The notes under the pieces are model-generated. The model searched no databases and was not told the origin of the DNA. It was given only the letters and a program-made list of their open reading frames with translations. The position numbers and the translations under genes were made by a program. 64,000 nucleotides of DNA, from positions 1,116,001 to 1,180,000 of the forward strand of contig NZ_CP035130.1 of the NCBI RefSeq assembly GCF_004101785.1. Direction: 5' to 3'. This DNA comes from Gudongella oleilytica. GTDB lineage: Bacteria; Bacillota; Clostridia; Tissierellales; Tissierellaceae. Positions 46,387 through 56,276 of the stretch are shown here, piece by piece (positions within the stretch are counted from its first letter, which is position 1; each line of letters starts with the position of its first letter).

Positions 46387-48054
46387 TTGAAAACAACATC
46401 AATAGATGGGAATTTGCTAAAAATCATGCTTGAAAGCGCAGCTCTGATGCTGGAAGAAAATAAGGAAGAGGTTAACTCCCTGAATGTCTTTCCAGTGCCG
46501 GATGGAGACACTGGAACCAATATGCTTTTAACAATTAAGTCTGCTTTAAAGCAGGGACTACAAGTAGATGAGAATAACGCATCCAAGGTTGCTTTGGCTG
46601 CCAGTCAGGGTTCACTAATGGGAGCAAGAGGTAATTCTGGTGTTATTCTGTCGCAATTGTTTAGAGGTTTAGCTAGCGGTATAGGTGAAAATGAAAAGAT
46701 TGATTCAAGAATAATGGCAGAGGCATTAAAAAGAGCTGCCGACACCGCCTATAAAGCAGTTATGAAGCCCACTGAGGGAACTATTCTCACAGTGGCAAGA
46801 GAATGCGGTGAGAGAGCCATGGAGATATATGATCTCCACGAGGATTTGGCTGATCTCATGGAAGAGGTAATTAAACACGGAAATGATGTTTTGAAAAAGA
46901 CTCCGGACATGCTGCCTGTTCTTAAGCAGGCGGGAGTTGTGGATGCTGGAGGAAAAGGTCTGATTTATATCTTTTCGGGTGCTCTGCAAGCCCTGAAAGG
47001 GGAGACGGTAGTAACAGTACCTCGAATAGATAAAATATCACCTATCAAGGAAGCACCTAAGAGAAGAGAGTATATTGAGACCGATGATATAAAATTCGGG
47101 TATTGCACAGAGTTTATGATAAATACCATAAACGGTGACGCTGAGTCTTTCAGAGATGAGCTTGCAATTTTTGGTGATTCACTTCTGGTAGTTGGTGGAG
47201 AGGGCTTGATCAAAGTTCATGTCCACACCAACAATCCCGGGCAAGTGCTTGAAAAAGCTCTGCTAATAGGTGAATTAAGTGATATTAAGATAGACAACAT
47301 GAGATATCAGCATGAAGAGGTTTTGTTGAAAGACGAGTTAAACTTAATAAGAGATAATCCTGAAGTTGGTCAGAATATTGAAAAGACAATTGAAAAACAG
47401 AAATATTCCGTTATTGCTATCTCTGTTGGTGAGGGTATTGACAGATTATTTAAGGATCTCAATGTGGATGTTTTAGTACCAGGTGGACAGACTATGAACC
47501 CAAGTACAGAGGATATTATTTCTGCCATAGATAAGACAAATGGGGATCATGTAATAATACTCCCCAATAACAGTAATATTATACTGGCAGCCCAGCAAGC
47601 AAAAACTCTTAGTGATAGAAGTATTATCGTAATACCTACTAAAACCATTCCTCAAGGGATTGCAGCCTTACTGGCGATGGACCCTGAAAAAGACCCTGAA
47701 TACAATGTGGATATTATGTCTGAAGCCATTAAAAATGTTATTACCGGCCAGGTAACCTTTGCGGTTAGAGATACTGAGTTTAATGGCACAGAGATATCCA
47801 AAGGAGATATTATCGGTCTGTCTGACAAGGATATTTTGTCGGCGGGTACCGATATTAACGAAGTATCCAAAAAACTAATAGATAAGCTAATGGATGAAGA
47901 TATGTCCATAATAACTTTAATGTATGGAGACGATATTAGCGAGGAAACAGCTAATGAGCTGGCAGATTTACTGACCGAATCATATCCTGATATTGACATT
48001 GAGGTGATTCACGGAGGCCAGCCGCTGTATTACTACATTTTTGCAATCGAGTAA
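46387..48054 (+). CDS. fakA: Fatty acid kinase catalytic subunit FakA-like (YloV)
   Basis: Kinase of the DAK family that phosphorylates fatty acids held by FakB (DegV). The 555 residues start with the DhaL-like domain (VFPVPDGDTGTNMLLT near residue 35; SLMGARGNSGVILSQLFRG) and end with a DegV-like domain. No fakB is in the window. The start is TTG 46387. It follows asp23 in the usual order. The substrate is by family analogy only. Confidence 0.92.
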   Translation: MKTTSIDGNLLKIMLESAALMLEENKEEVNSLNVFPVPDGDTGTNMLLTIKSALKQGLQVDENNASKVALAASQGSLMGARGNSGVILSQLFRGLASGIGENEKIDSRIMAEALKRAADTAYKAVMKPTEGTILTVARECGERAMEIYDLHEDLADLMEEVIKHGNDVLKKTPDMLPVLKQAGVVDAGGKGLIYIFSGALQALKGETVVTVPRIDKISPIKEAPKRREYIETDDIKFGYCTEFMINTINGDAESFRDELAIFGDSLLVVGGEGLIKVHVHTNNPGQVLEKALLIGELSDIKIDNMRYQHEEVLLKDELNLIRDNPEVGQNIEKTIEKQKYSVIAISVGEGIDRLFKDLNVDVLVPGGQTMNPSTEDIISAIDKTNGDHVIILPNNSNIILAAQQAKTLSDRSIIVIPTKTIPQGIAALLAMDPEKDPEYNVDIMSEAIKNVITGQVTFAVRDTEFNGTEISKGDIIGLSDKDILSAGTDINEVSKKLIDKLMDEDMSIITLMYGDDISEETANELADLLTESYPDIDIEVIHGGQPLYYYIFAIE

Positions 48055-48074
48055 CCCTGCCTTAAGGCAGGGTT
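48053..48074 (+). repeat. 22-base perfect palindrome at the fakA stop
   Basis: The arms AACCCTGCCTT and AAGGCAGGGTT are exact complements across 48053-48074 and begin in the fakA stop codon. There is no clear U-run after them, so it is at best a weak terminator or an mRNA 3' stabiliser before recG. Confidence 0.7.
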
Positions 48075-48100
48075 CTTCATCTTACAGGAGAGGTGAAATC

Positions 48101-50158
48101 GTGAACAAATTTGACACACAAATACAATATCTTAAGGGAGTAGGTCCAAAAAGGGCGTCGATATTTAGAAAAATGGGGATAATGACTTTAGGTGACTTAC
48201 TTTTTCACCTCCCTAGAGCATATGAAGATCGAACTAAAACCATCAAGATTCAAGAGGGGGTTATCGGTGAAAAACAAAGCTTTGTGCTTGAAGTAACAGG
48301 GAGCCCAACTGTGTCAAGGCCAAGAAGAGGTTTATCGATACTTCAGGTACCCGTCAGGGATAGTACCGGTGAAGCAGTAATGGTTTGGTTTAATCAGGAT
48401 TATCTTAAAAAGACATTCTCACCAGGTCAGGTTTATATAGTATATGGGAAACTTTCTTTCAACCGATACCAGGTCCAAATCCAGAATCCTGATTTTAAAC
48501 TGTGGAGTCCTGACCACGTAGGATCAGTTACACCTATATATCCTCTAACAGATGGAATCAGCAATAATGAAATGAAGAAAATTGTTGCTCAAGCTCTAAG
48601 TGAGATCAATGACGATATCAAATCAGTTGTGCCTAAAACATATAGTATTAAGAGAAAATTGCCTTCTAAATTAGATTCCTTGATTGGGATACATTTCCCA
48701 AAGAATTTGAACCATGCGGAGATATCACGGAAGGCACTTGCATATGAGGAGCTTCTATTGCTTCAAATAGGCTTATTATGGTTTAAAAATAAGGGTGGAG
48801 CAGAGCTCGAGGGTATTAAATTCAAGAATGTGAGAAGCCTTGAAAAATTTATAATTGATCTGCCATATAAACTCACTGCTGCACAGATAAGAGTAATTCA
48901 GGAAATCATAAGTGATATGACATCCAATAAGCGAATGAATAGACTGGTGCAGGGAGATGTAGGCTCTGGAAAGACTGTTGTAAGTGCTGCGGCAATGGTA
49001 TTGGCAGTTCTAAATGGATACCAGGCAACGATGATGGCTCCAACAGAAATATTGGCTGATCAGCATTTTGAAACATTAAAAGATTTGTTGAAAAACATGC
49101 CCATAAAAATAGGCTTATTAAAGGGCAGCATGAGTTTGAAATCAAGGGAATCGATTTTGAATCAAATATCTAATGGCGAAGTAGATATAGTCATAGGTAC
49201 ACACGCTCTAATCCAGGATTCTGTAAAGTTTAAACGTCTGGGCCTTGCAATTACTGATGAACAGCACAGGTTTGGAGTAAGACAAAGGATAGATCTATCG
49301 GACAAGGGCGATTTGCCTGATATGCTGATAATGACTGCCACACCGATACCCAGGACGCTTGCACTTATCCTGTATGGAGATCTTGATATATCAATCATTG
49401 ATGAACTTCCACCCGGCAGGAAACTGATTGAAACCTATGCTGTTGGCTCAGATATGGAGGATAGGATATTTTCATTTATAAGAAAACAAATAATTGAAGG
49501 TAGACAGGCATATGTTGTCTGCCCGCTTATCGAAGAGCAGGAGAAGCAGGACTTGTTGTCTGCTGAGAAAACCTATGAACGTTTAACTTCTGATATTTTT
49601 CCCGATTTCAACATTGGTTTGATACATGGAAGGATGGGCCAGGCTGAAAAAGAAGCATCTATGAGATCATTTAAGACAGGTGAAATGGATATCCTTGTTT
49701 CCACAACAGTTATAGAGGTTGGCGTAAACGTTCCAAATGCTAACATAATGCTGATCCTGAATGCTGAAAGATTTGGACTTGCTCAGCTTCACCAGCTAAG
49801 GGGAAGGATAGGAAGAGGAAAGTACAAATCCTACTGTATACTTATTAACGACAGCAGTAATTCAACTGCCCGCGAAAGAATGAGGATACTTCAATCTACC
49901 TCAGATGGGTTTAAAATATCTGAGAAGGACCTTGAACTTCGAGGTCCAGGTGAATTCTTTGGAACAAAGCAGCACGGCCTGCCACAATTGAAAGCAGCAA
50001 ATTTGCTTAAGGACAGGGATGTGCTTAAAACAGCCCAAGAAGATGCTATTCAGATAATAAGTCAGGATCCTGAGCTTCTGAGTGAAGAAAATGCTTTAAT
50101 TAAGGAATATATTCAAGACATTTTCAGGAAACTTCAGGAGGAAATTATCCTCAATTAG
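48101..50158 (+). CDS. recG: ATP-dependent DNA helicase RecG
   Basis: Branch-migration helicase for Holliday junctions and stalled forks. The 685 residues have the N-terminal wedge domain (YLKGVGPKRASIFRKMG), Walker A QGDVGSGKTVV near residue 285, TDEQHRFGVRQR, and the helicase C motif LRGRIGRG. I chose GTG 48101, eight bases after AGGAGAGG. rsmD follows after 54 bases. Confidence 0.96.
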   Translation: MNKFDTQIQYLKGVGPKRASIFRKMGIMTLGDLLFHLPRAYEDRTKTIKIQEGVIGEKQSFVLEVTGSPTVSRPRRGLSILQVPVRDSTGEAVMVWFNQDYLKKTFSPGQVYIVYGKLSFNRYQVQIQNPDFKLWSPDHVGSVTPIYPLTDGISNNEMKKIVAQALSEINDDIKSVVPKTYSIKRKLPSKLDSLIGIHFPKNLNHAEISRKALAYEELLLLQIGLLWFKNKGGAELEGIKFKNVRSLEKFIIDLPYKLTAAQIRVIQEIISDMTSNKRMNRLVQGDVGSGKTVVSAAAMVLAVLNGYQATMMAPTEILADQHFETLKDLLKNMPIKIGLLKGSMSLKSRESILNQISNGEVDIVIGTHALIQDSVKFKRLGLAITDEQHRFGVRQRIDLSDKGDLPDMLIMTATPIPRTLALILYGDLDISIIDELPPGRKLIETYAVGSDMEDRIFSFIRKQIIEGRQAYVVCPLIEEQEKQDLLSAEKTYERLTSDIFPDFNIGLIHGRMGQAEKEASMRSFKTGEMDILVSTTVIEVGVNVPNANIMLILNAERFGLAQLHQLRGRIGRGKYKSYCILINDSSNSTARERMRILQSTSDGFKISEKDLELRGPGEFFGTKQHGLPQLKAANLLKDRDVLKTAQEDAIQIISQDPELLSEENALIKEYIQDIFRKLQEEIILN

Positions 50159-50212
50159 GTTTAAATAAGCAATTGACTGTGATAATATAATCTAAAGGAA
50201 GTGTGAGTTGAG

Positions 50213-50776
50213 TTGAGAGTGATTTCAGGAGAAAGAAAAGGGCATAGACTTATTGCACCCAAGGGAAGAGATGTCCGACCAACCGAAGATAGGGTCAAAG
50301 AATCACTTTTTAATATAATATCACCAATATCATCCGGCGCTGTTATTCTTGACCTGTTTGCAGGGACAGGAGGTATCGGTATTGAATTCTTGAGCAGAGG
50401 AGCTTCTTTTACATACTTTGTTGACAGAGGTGCAGAAAGTATATCTGTAATTAAAAAAAACCTGGAGCACACAAAATACCTAGACAAGAGTGAAATAATC
50501 GTTCTTGATGCCAGGGTGGCTATTCAAAGATTTGCAGCAAAAGAGACGAAGTTCGATTATATTTATATTGACCCTCCATATAATCAGACAGAGCTTTTTC
50601 ATGAGGTCCTGCAATTAATATCTGATAGTGGATTATTGAAGGAGAATGGTCTGGCCATAGTGGAGCATGATAAGAGGCTGGCACTAAAGGATTCTTATGG
50701 TGATATCATGAAATTTGATGAAAGAAGCTATGGAAGCAAGCTGATGACATATTATAAACCGGAAGAGGTGCAGTAA
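50213..50776 (+). CDS. rsmD: 16S rRNA (guanine-966-N2) methyltransferase RsmD
   Basis: Methylates G966 of 16S rRNA with SAM. The 187 residues have MRVISGERKGHRL, ILDLFAGTGGIGIEFLSRG near residue 42 and the catalytic IDPPY near residue 120. The start is TTG 50213. Its stop shares one base with the coaD ATG. Confidence 0.95.
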   Translation: MRVISGERKGHRLIAPKGRDVRPTEDRVKESLFNIISPISSGAVILDLFAGTGGIGIEFLSRGASFTYFVDRGAESISVIKKNLEHTKYLDKSEIIVLDARVAIQRFAAKETKFDYIYIDPPYNQTELFHEVLQLISDSGLLKENGLAIVEHDKRLALKDSYGDIMKFDERSYGSKLMTYYKPEEVQ

Positions 50777-51261
50777 TGAAGGTAATCTACCCTGGCAGCT
50801 TTGACCCAGTGACCAATGGTCATTTGGATATTATTACCAGATGTTCTGAAAAATTTGATGAGGTCATAATTTCTGTTTTGAACAACAATAAGAAGAACAG
50901 TATATTTACGGTAGATGAGAGAATAGAGCTGATAAAAGAATCTACCTTGCATTTGAAAAATATCCAGATTGACTCCTTCTCCGGTTTGCTGACAGAATAT
51001 GCTAAGAGAAAGAATTGCAGCACAATTGTAAGGGGTCTCAGGGCAGTATCAGATTTTGAATATGAGATGCAAATGGCTCTTGTAAATAGAAAGCTCTATC
51101 CTCAGCTGGAAACTATATTCATGGTGTCTTCATCAAAGGTATCATTTTTAAGCTCAAGTGTAGTAAAGGAGATAGCTTCATTCAAAGGTGAAATATCCTG
51201 CTTTGTACCTGAAATAGTAGAAGCTGCGCTGATAGAAAAATTCAAAGGAGGTACTCGTTAA
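50776..51261 (+). CDS. coaD: Phosphopantetheine adenylyltransferase
   Basis: Penultimate step of CoA synthesis. The 161 residues start YPGSFDPVTNGHLDII, the T/HxGH nucleotide-transferase motif region, and carry IVRGLRAVSDFEYEMQMA near residue 88. The ISSS-like SSSKVSFLSSSVVKEIA follows. The rsmD-coaD pair is standard in Firmicutes. Confidence 0.97.
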   Translation: MKVIYPGSFDPVTNGHLDIITRCSEKFDEVIISVLNNNKKNSIFTVDERIELIKESTLHLKNIQIDSFSGLLTEYAKRKNCSTIVRGLRAVSDFEYEMQMALVNRKLYPQLETIFMVSSSKVSFLSSSVVKEIASFKGEISCFVPEIVEAALIEKFKGGTR

Positions 51262-51704
51262 TGGATTTACTTAATCTGATCGACGAAATTGAAGACATAA
51301 TTGAAGCCGGAACATCAGTGCCACTTACAAGCAGAGTAATGGTAAACCGTGATGAGCTGTTGGATATAATCAAGGAAATAAGGATAAAGCTTCCTGATGA
51401 GATAAAGCAAGCTTCATGGATCAAGGAGGAAAGACAAAGGATACTTGATGAAGCTCAAAAAAGTGCAAGTTCTATGCTAAATGAAGCAGAGACAAAGCTG
51501 GAAGAGCTTGTCGACAACGAGGAAATCGTGAGACAAGCAAAGGAAAGAGCTGAGGAGATAATTCGCAGAGCAGAGCTTAGTGCTGAAGAAATAAGAAATG
51601 GGGCTCTTGAATATGCTGATGAGCTTCTTTATGACACTCAGGAAAAATTTAAAGATATAATACAGGTACTTAATGAGAATCGTAGAGAACTTAGGGTCAG
51701 GTAG
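51261..51704 (+). CDS. Coiled-coil protein, unknown function
   Basis: I do not recognise a named family. It has 147 residues: a short N-terminal segment (DLLNLIDEIEDIIEAGTSVP, VMVNRDELLDIIKEIRIKLP), then a long charged coiled coil rich in Glu, Ala and Arg. Such proteins after coaD in Clostridia are often labelled ATPase, but no nucleotide-binding motif is present. It overlaps the coaD stop by one base and ends before a terminator, so it is the last gene of the recG-rsmD-coaD unit. Confidence 0.8.
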   Translation: MDLLNLIDEIEDIIEAGTSVPLTSRVMVNRDELLDIIKEIRIKLPDEIKQASWIKEERQRILDEAQKSASSMLNEAETKLEELVDNEEIVRQAKERAEEIIRRAELSAEEIRNGALEYADELLYDTQEKFKDIIQVLNENRRELRVR

Positions 51705-51710
51705 TAGCAG

Positions 51711-51743
51711 ACAAAGCCAGCCATGTATGGCTTTGTTTTTTTA
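51711..51743 (+). terminator. Terminator after the coiled-coil gene
   Basis: ACAAAGCCA (51711-51719) and TGGCTTTGT (51728-51736) form a 9-bp stem followed by TTTTTT. The distance to the end of the converging tmcAL gene is short. Confidence 0.88.
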
Positions 51744-51778
51744 TTTTGGATACCAGGGAATAAAATCGAAAATCTTGA

Positions 51779-53026
51779 CTACTTACTTAAAACATATGGA
51801 GATACAAGATAATCCTTCCCGAAGGGATGTGTTGAACCTCTTAGCCCAAAATAGTACAAGTCTGTTGCCAAAACCTCTTTTTCCAGCATAGCTTTAGATG
51901 TTTCTGATAAACTGGAGAAAGCATCAGAGAACTTTGTTATGATCTTCAAATCTGAATTTTTCTTGATCTCATTTATGATTTCGAAACCATTATAGTTGCT
52001 TGCCAACACACGAACATATTCCGGTTTATTATTTAATGCTTGCTTTATTAAGTCTGCTTTTAAATCTGTCAATATATGGACCAGAAGTCTCCTGATTCGT
52101 GTTCCCGGGTATCTCTTGGTAGTAGTTCTCTGTACTAAATTTTCAGCTGTTTTTACTTCTGAGGATATTCTTTTAAGTCTATTTTCCAGTCCTGTTTCCA
52201 TATCCATATATAAAGAAAGCTCTTCAGATGACTTTAGTCTCAGGACATATTTTATGATCTCAGAATAGTTATCCAAATAGTTAAATGTTTTATACTCTGA
52301 GAAGAATTTTACTATCAAGCTATAGCTAAATTCCGGAAGAAGCCCTTCTACCTTAGAAAAATCATTATTTAAGAGCAACTGTCTTATAGCAGTTGCGGAA
52401 GCAATACCCAAATTTGTTGAAGTATCCTTATAGCCATGGCCTGTCCTCATAAAAGTAACTGGTCTTATGGATGATTTCAGCTTTATTAAGGCTTTCAGAT
52501 ACTCGATCCCTAGTATATTATTTGGTTTGGAAATAGTGTCTTGTATGAGCCTTTGATCATGACCCATTTTACCAAGGATTTCTGATACAGAAAGGCTTCT
52601 TGCGGAAGAAAAGGATAAACCAGATGAAAGATTCTTTTTTAAAATGGCTGAGAATTCTTCAGATTCAGAAACTAATAATTTTGCAATTGGTTCGAGAACG
52701 TCTGCTTTACCTTCTTCGCTTCCAAATGCCAAATGGCTCACTGAATTAGTAGCATCAAGAAGTCTGACAGCACCATATGAAAAAATTTCAGCTGATTGAG
52801 TTGAAAACACAAATGGCAGCTCCAGCACTAAATCAACTCCGGAATCAATAGCCATTTTAGCCCTTGTCCATTTATCGACTATTGCAGGTTCGCCCCTTTG
52901 GACGAAGGAACCACTCATAATACAAACGGATCTATCTGCACCGCTAAGTCTGAGAGATTCCATTAGGTGAAGTCTATGACCCATATGAAAAGGATTGTAT
53001 TCAGTTATTAGTCCTACAGTTCTCAT
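51779..53026 (-). CDS. tmcAL: tRNA(Met) cytidine acetate ligase TmcAL (YlbM)
   Basis: Nucleotidyltransferase-like enzyme that acetylates C34 of elongator tRNA-Met using acetate and ATP. The 415 residues start GLITEYNPFHMGHRLHLMES with HxGH, then IMSGSFVQRGEPAIVDKWTRAKMA and ELPFVFSTQSAEIFSYGAVRL. It lies divergent to ackA, whose substrate is also acetate; this may be chance. It has its own promoter. Confidence 0.94.
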   Translation of the reverse strand: MRTVGLITEYNPFHMGHRLHLMESLRLSGADRSVCIMSGSFVQRGEPAIVDKWTRAKMAIDSGVDLVLELPFVFSTQSAEIFSYGAVRLLDATNSVSHLAFGSEEGKADVLEPIAKLLVSESEEFSAILKKNLSSGLSFSSARSLSVSEILGKMGHDQRLIQDTISKPNNILGIEYLKALIKLKSSIRPVTFMRTGHGYKDTSTNLGIASATAIRQLLLNNDFSKVEGLLPEFSYSLIVKFFSEYKTFNYLDNYSEIIKYVLRLKSSEELSLYMDMETGLENRLKRISSEVKTAENLVQRTTTKRYPGTRIRRLLVHILTDLKADLIKQALNNKPEYVRVLASNYNGFEIINEIKKNSDLKIITKFSDAFSSLSETSKAMLEKEVLATDLYYFGLRGSTHPFGKDYLVSPYVLSK

Positions 53027-53054
53027 AATTGCCTCCTGATTATCTTATGTCAAT

Positions 53055-53083
53055 ATGATACCATCAATAAAATACTTAAGCAA
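53055..53083 (-). promoter_or_regulatory. tmcAL promoter
   Basis: Minus-strand TTGCTT (53078-53083) and TATCAT (53055-53060) with a 17-base spacer and a TGG extended -10. Confidence 0.65.
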
Positions 53084-53129
53084 ACAGAGTATTATGAGAT
53101 TCAGTTTTACCTAACTCCTATTTAATCTG

Positions 53130-53156
53130 TTGATTTTTTAACAGATATAATATAAT
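53130..53156 (+). promoter_or_regulatory. ackA promoter (candidate)
   Basis: TTGATT (53130-53135) and TATAAT (53151-53156), with a rather short 15-base spacer, precede the ackA RBS by about 20 bases. Confidence 0.45.
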
Positions 53157-53189
53157 ATTGATATAGAAAAAACCTAAGGAGGTCACCAG

Positions 53190-54389
53190 ATGAAAATATT
53201 AGTAATCAATTGTGGCAGCTCTTCTTTAAAGTATCAATTGATAGATATGAATGGAGAAGAAGTTCTTGCAAAAGGTCTTGTTGAAAGGATAGGGATAGAG
53301 GGTTCCAGGATAAAGCATGATACTACAGGCAAGGAAAGAGTAACCATTGAAGAACCAATGAAGGATCACAAGAGAGCTCTTGAACTTGTTCTTGCAGCAA
53401 TAGTTGACAAGAATCATGGTGCTGTAGCTTCAATGGATGAAATCAGTGCTGTTGGGCACAGAGTAGTTCATGGAGGAGAAGATTTTGCATCCTCAGTGAT
53501 TATTGATGATGCCGTCATGGATGCTTTGAACAGAAATATAGAGCTGGCACCTCTTCACAATCCACCAAACATAATGGGCATAGAGGCTTGCAAGGAACTT
53601 ATGCCCAACGTACCAATGGTAGGAGTTTTTGACACTGCATTCCATCAAACTATTCCAGCTGAAAATTATATTTATGCGATCCCCTATGAATACTATGAGA
53701 AATACAAGATCAGAAGATATGGGTTCCACGGAACTTCACACAAATATGTTTCTATGAGGGCAGCAGAGATTCTTGGAAAGGATATAAAGGATCTCAATAT
53801 AGTCACATGCCACCTTGGAAACGGTTCAAGTGTAACTGCAGTTCAGGGTGGAAAATCAATCGACACTTCAATGGGTTTCACACCTCTTGAGGGGTTAGCA
53901 ATGGGTACAAGATCAGGTGATATTGATCCTGCGATTATTCCATTTATAATGGATAAGGAAGGACTGTCATTTGAGGAAGTAAATGATATGCTTAACAAGA
54001 AATCAGGAGTTCTTGGAATATCTGGTATCAGTAGTGACTTCAGAGATCTTGAGATCGCAGCTGAGGAAGGCAATAAAAGAGCTGAGCTGGCATTGAAAGT
54101 ATTTACCAACAGAGTTACCAAGTACATAGCTGCATATGCAGCTCAAATGTGCAGAATAGATGTTCTTGTATTCACCGCTGGGATTGGAGAAAATTCAGGT
54201 CTGATAAGAGAAATGGTATGTGAAGGTCTTGAGTGTATGAATATCATGATCGATAAAGAGTTAAACAACACAAGAGGTCAAGAAGCAATTGTAAGCAGAA
54301 ATCTTGCAAGTGCTACTATAATGGTCATTCCAACAAATGAAGAGCTAATGATTGCAAGAGATACACTTGAGTTGCTAAGCAACAGATAA
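53190..54389 (+). CDS. ackA: Acetate kinase
   Basis: Converts acetyl-phosphate plus ADP to acetate plus ATP, the substrate-level energy step of many fermenters. The 399 residues contain [21 protein letters not shown] near residue 90, VFDTAFHQT near residue 150, [25 protein letters not shown] and [16 protein letters not shown] precedes the ATG. No pta is adjacent. A separate promoter follows for the yceD-rpmF unit. Confidence 0.97.
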   Translation: MKILVINCGSSSLKYQLIDMNGEEVLAKGLVERIGIEGSRIKHDTTGKERVTIEEPMKDHKRALELVLAAIVDKNHGAVASMDEISAVGHRVVHGGEDFASSVIIDDAVMDALNRNIELAPLHNPPNIMGIEACKELMPNVPMVGVFDTAFHQTIPAENYIYAIPYEYYEKYKIRRYGFHGTSHKYVSMRAAEILGKDIKDLNIVTCHLGNGSSVTAVQGGKSIDTSMGFTPLEGLAMGTRSGDIDPAIIPFIMDKEGLSFEEVNDMLNKKSGVLGISGISSDFRDLEIAAEEGNKRAELALKVFTNRVTKYIAAYAAQMCRIDVLVFTAGIGENSGLIREMVCEGLECMNIMIDKELNNTRGQEAIVSRNLASATIMVIPTNEELMIARDTLELLSNR

Positions 54390-54392
54390 TTG

Positions 54393-54419
54393 TTGACAAA
54401 GCCATTTGACGTATATATA
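54393..54419 (+). promoter_or_regulatory. Promoter of the DUF177-rpmF unit
   Basis: TTGACA (54393-54398) and TATAAT (54414-54419) match consensus; the spacer is 15 bases, which is short. Confidence 0.6.
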
Positions 54420-54449
54420 ATGGTAGTGTTAGTCTAAGAGGTGACATAG

Positions 54450-54962
54450 ATGCTTGTTGATTTATCTGGCTTCCTTCATGGTGACGAAGCAGCTCACTCA
54501 ATTTCCCTTGAACTTGATGAGAATGCTATGCCAAACAAATACGAATACCCTGTAAAATATCCAATTATTTTAAAGGTAGACATTTACAAGGTTGACGGGG
54601 AATATTTAATCAATGTCGAAGGTAACTATGGTTATGAAGCCGAATGTGACCGTTGTCTGAAGCTTGTAAATAAAACCATAGAGTTTAAAGCATCAGGAGG
54701 ACTAACTGAAAAAAAGGGGAACATTGATGAGGGTGAGTATTCTGACGAGGTATTAAGCCTTAAAGATGATCAATTGGACCTCGGTGAGTACATTTGGGAT
54801 CAAATAGTTAGTTCCCTGCCAATGAAATTTATCTGCAGTGAAGGCTGCAAAGGTTTGTGTCCAAAGTGCGGAAAGAATCTAAACGAGGGCGACTGTGGCT
54901 GTGGAGGCAATACCGGAGATTTGAGATTTGAAAAGCTAAGGGAACTTTCGCTAAATGATTAA
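54450..54962 (+). CDS. YceD family (DUF177) protein
   Basis: The 170 residues have a CDRC pair near residue 66 and the C-terminal cluster CSEGCKGLCPKCGKNLNEG with more cysteines, suggesting zinc binding. The family is linked to 23S rRNA precursor handling, and it lies before rpmF, plsX and acpP as in most bacteria. ATG 54450 follows AAGAGGTG. Confidence 0.92.
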   Translation: MLVDLSGFLHGDEAAHSISLELDENAMPNKYEYPVKYPIILKVDIYKVDGEYLINVEGNYGYEAECDRCLKLVNKTIEFKASGGLTEKKGNIDEGEYSDEVLSLKDDQLDLGEYIWDQIVSSLPMKFICSEGCKGLCPKCGKNLNEGDCGCGGNTGDLRFEKLRELSLND

Positions 54963-54975
54963 GGAGGTGTTTTAG

Positions 54976-55155
54976 ATGGCGGTACCAAAAAGGAAAACTT
55001 CTAAGCAGAGAAGAGACAAGAGAAGAGCCTCTTCCTATAGACTAAATAGAACTACAGTTGTTGAATGTCCACAATGTCATGAGCCTAAACAACCCCATAG
55101 AGTTTGCAGAAGCTGTGGCTATTACAAGAGCAGACAAGTTATTGTAGTCGAGTAA
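54976..55155 (+). CDS. rpmF: 50S ribosomal protein L32
   Basis: Reading from the ATG at 54976, seven bases after AAGGAGGT, gives 59 residues: MAVPKRKTSKQRRDKRRASS, then a zinc ribbon CPQC and CRSC. It directly follows the DUF177 gene. A terminator lies just after. Confidence 0.98.
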   Translation: MAVPKRKTSKQRRDKRRASSYRLNRTTVVECPQCHEPKQPHRVCRSCGYYKSRQVIVVE

Positions 55156-55164
55156 GAGGTAAAG

Positions 55165-55194
55165 GATAGTGATTAGCTTCACTATCTTTTTTTT
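55165..55194 (+). terminator. Terminator after rpmF
   Basis: GATAGTGA (55165-55172) and TCACTATC (55179-55186) enclose TTAGCT; TTTTTTTT follows. Confidence 0.9.
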
Positions 55195-55244
55195 ATGTGA
55201 TAAAATGTATTTATGATTTCTACTTCTAAACAGTGGAGGGCGTT

Positions 55245-56276
55245 ATGAGAATTATAGTAGATGGAATGGGAGGAGATCACGCTCCTATATCAACTGTAAA
55301 GGCTTCGGTGGAAGCGGTATCAAAATATGGGATAAATATTACATTGACAGGACCAGCAGAGGCACTTATCAAGGAATTGGAAAAGCATGTATATCCAGCT
55401 GGCAGCATAGAGATTCTTAATGCTCCCGATATTATAACTAATGATGAGGACCCTGCCATAGCTATTCGAAAAAAAAAGAACAGTTCAATGGTTGTAGGTT
55501 TGAAAGCGCTTGCGGATGGTGAGGGAGATGGATTCATTTCTGCAGGAAATACTGGTGCTTTACTTGCAGGGGGGTTGTTTATTGTCAAAAGGATCGAAGG
55601 CATAGACAGAGCTGCTCTTACAACACTTTATCCAACATTGAAGGGAGTATCTATCCTTGTCGATGCTGGGGCAAATGTTGATTCAAAACCAGAGTACCTG
55701 AAACAGTTTGCTATTATGGGTTCTGCATATATGGAGCAAGTACTTATGATCACAAACCCGAAAGTTGGCTTGATAAATGTAGGCACAGAAAGCGCTAAAG
55801 GAAATCAACTGACCAAGGAGACATACAATCTTCTTCAGAATACTGAACTGAACTTTATTGGAAATATTGAGGGTAGAGATATGCCATATGGTATAGCAGA
55901 TGTCATGGTTTGTGACGGGTTTGTGGGGAATATCGCATTGAAGCTAACGGAAGGAATGGCCTCTTCAATTTTTCAATTGTTGAAAGATTCCTTTACTGCT
56001 GATACCAAATCAAAACTGGGTGCACTTCTTTTACGGAATCAACTCAAGGAAATGAAAAAGAGACTTGACTACAGAGAGTACGGAGGAGCACCGTTGTTGG
56101 GTACTAAAATGCCTGTGGTAAAGGCTCATGGCAGCTCTGACTGGTATGCTTTTATGAATGGTATTGGACAATTGAAAAAGTTTATCGAAAATGATGTTAT
56201 TACACTTATTGAAAACAATATTAAAAAAATGGAGGAAAATAATGCTGACAGAGAGAATAATCAAACTAATAGCTGA
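55245..56276 (+). CDS. plsX: Phosphate acyltransferase PlsX
   Basis: Makes acyl-phosphate from acyl-ACP, feeding PlsY at 19.6 kb. The 343 residues have MRIIVDGMGGDHAP, GFISAGNTGALLAGG near residue 100, DAGANVDSKPEYL and VMVCDGFVGNIALKLTEG. I chose ATG 55245 behind GTGGAGGG. Its C-terminus overlaps acpP by 35 bases. No fapR is adjacent. Confidence 0.96.
   Translation: MRIIVDGMGGDHAPISTVKASVEAVSKYGINITLTGPAEALIKELEKHVYPAGSIEILNAPDIITNDEDPAIAIRKKKNSSMVVGLKALADGEGDGFISAGNTGALLAGGLFIVKRIEGIDRAALTTLYPTLKGVSILVDAGANVDSKPEYLKQFAIMGSAYMEQVLMITNPKVGLINVGTESAKGNQLTKETYNLLQNTELNFIGNIEGRDMPYGIADVMVCDGFVGNIALKLTEGMASSIFQLLKDSFTADTKSKLGALLLRNQLKEMKKRLDYREYGGAPLLGTKMPVVKAHGSSDWYAFMNGIGQLKKFIENDVITLIENNIKKMEENNADRENNQTNS

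Noticed and set aside
50173-50191. TTGACT with TATAAT before rsmD as a promoter
   Set aside because: The spacer is only 7 bases, far from the 15-19 needed; the TATAAT alone could act only with another -35.
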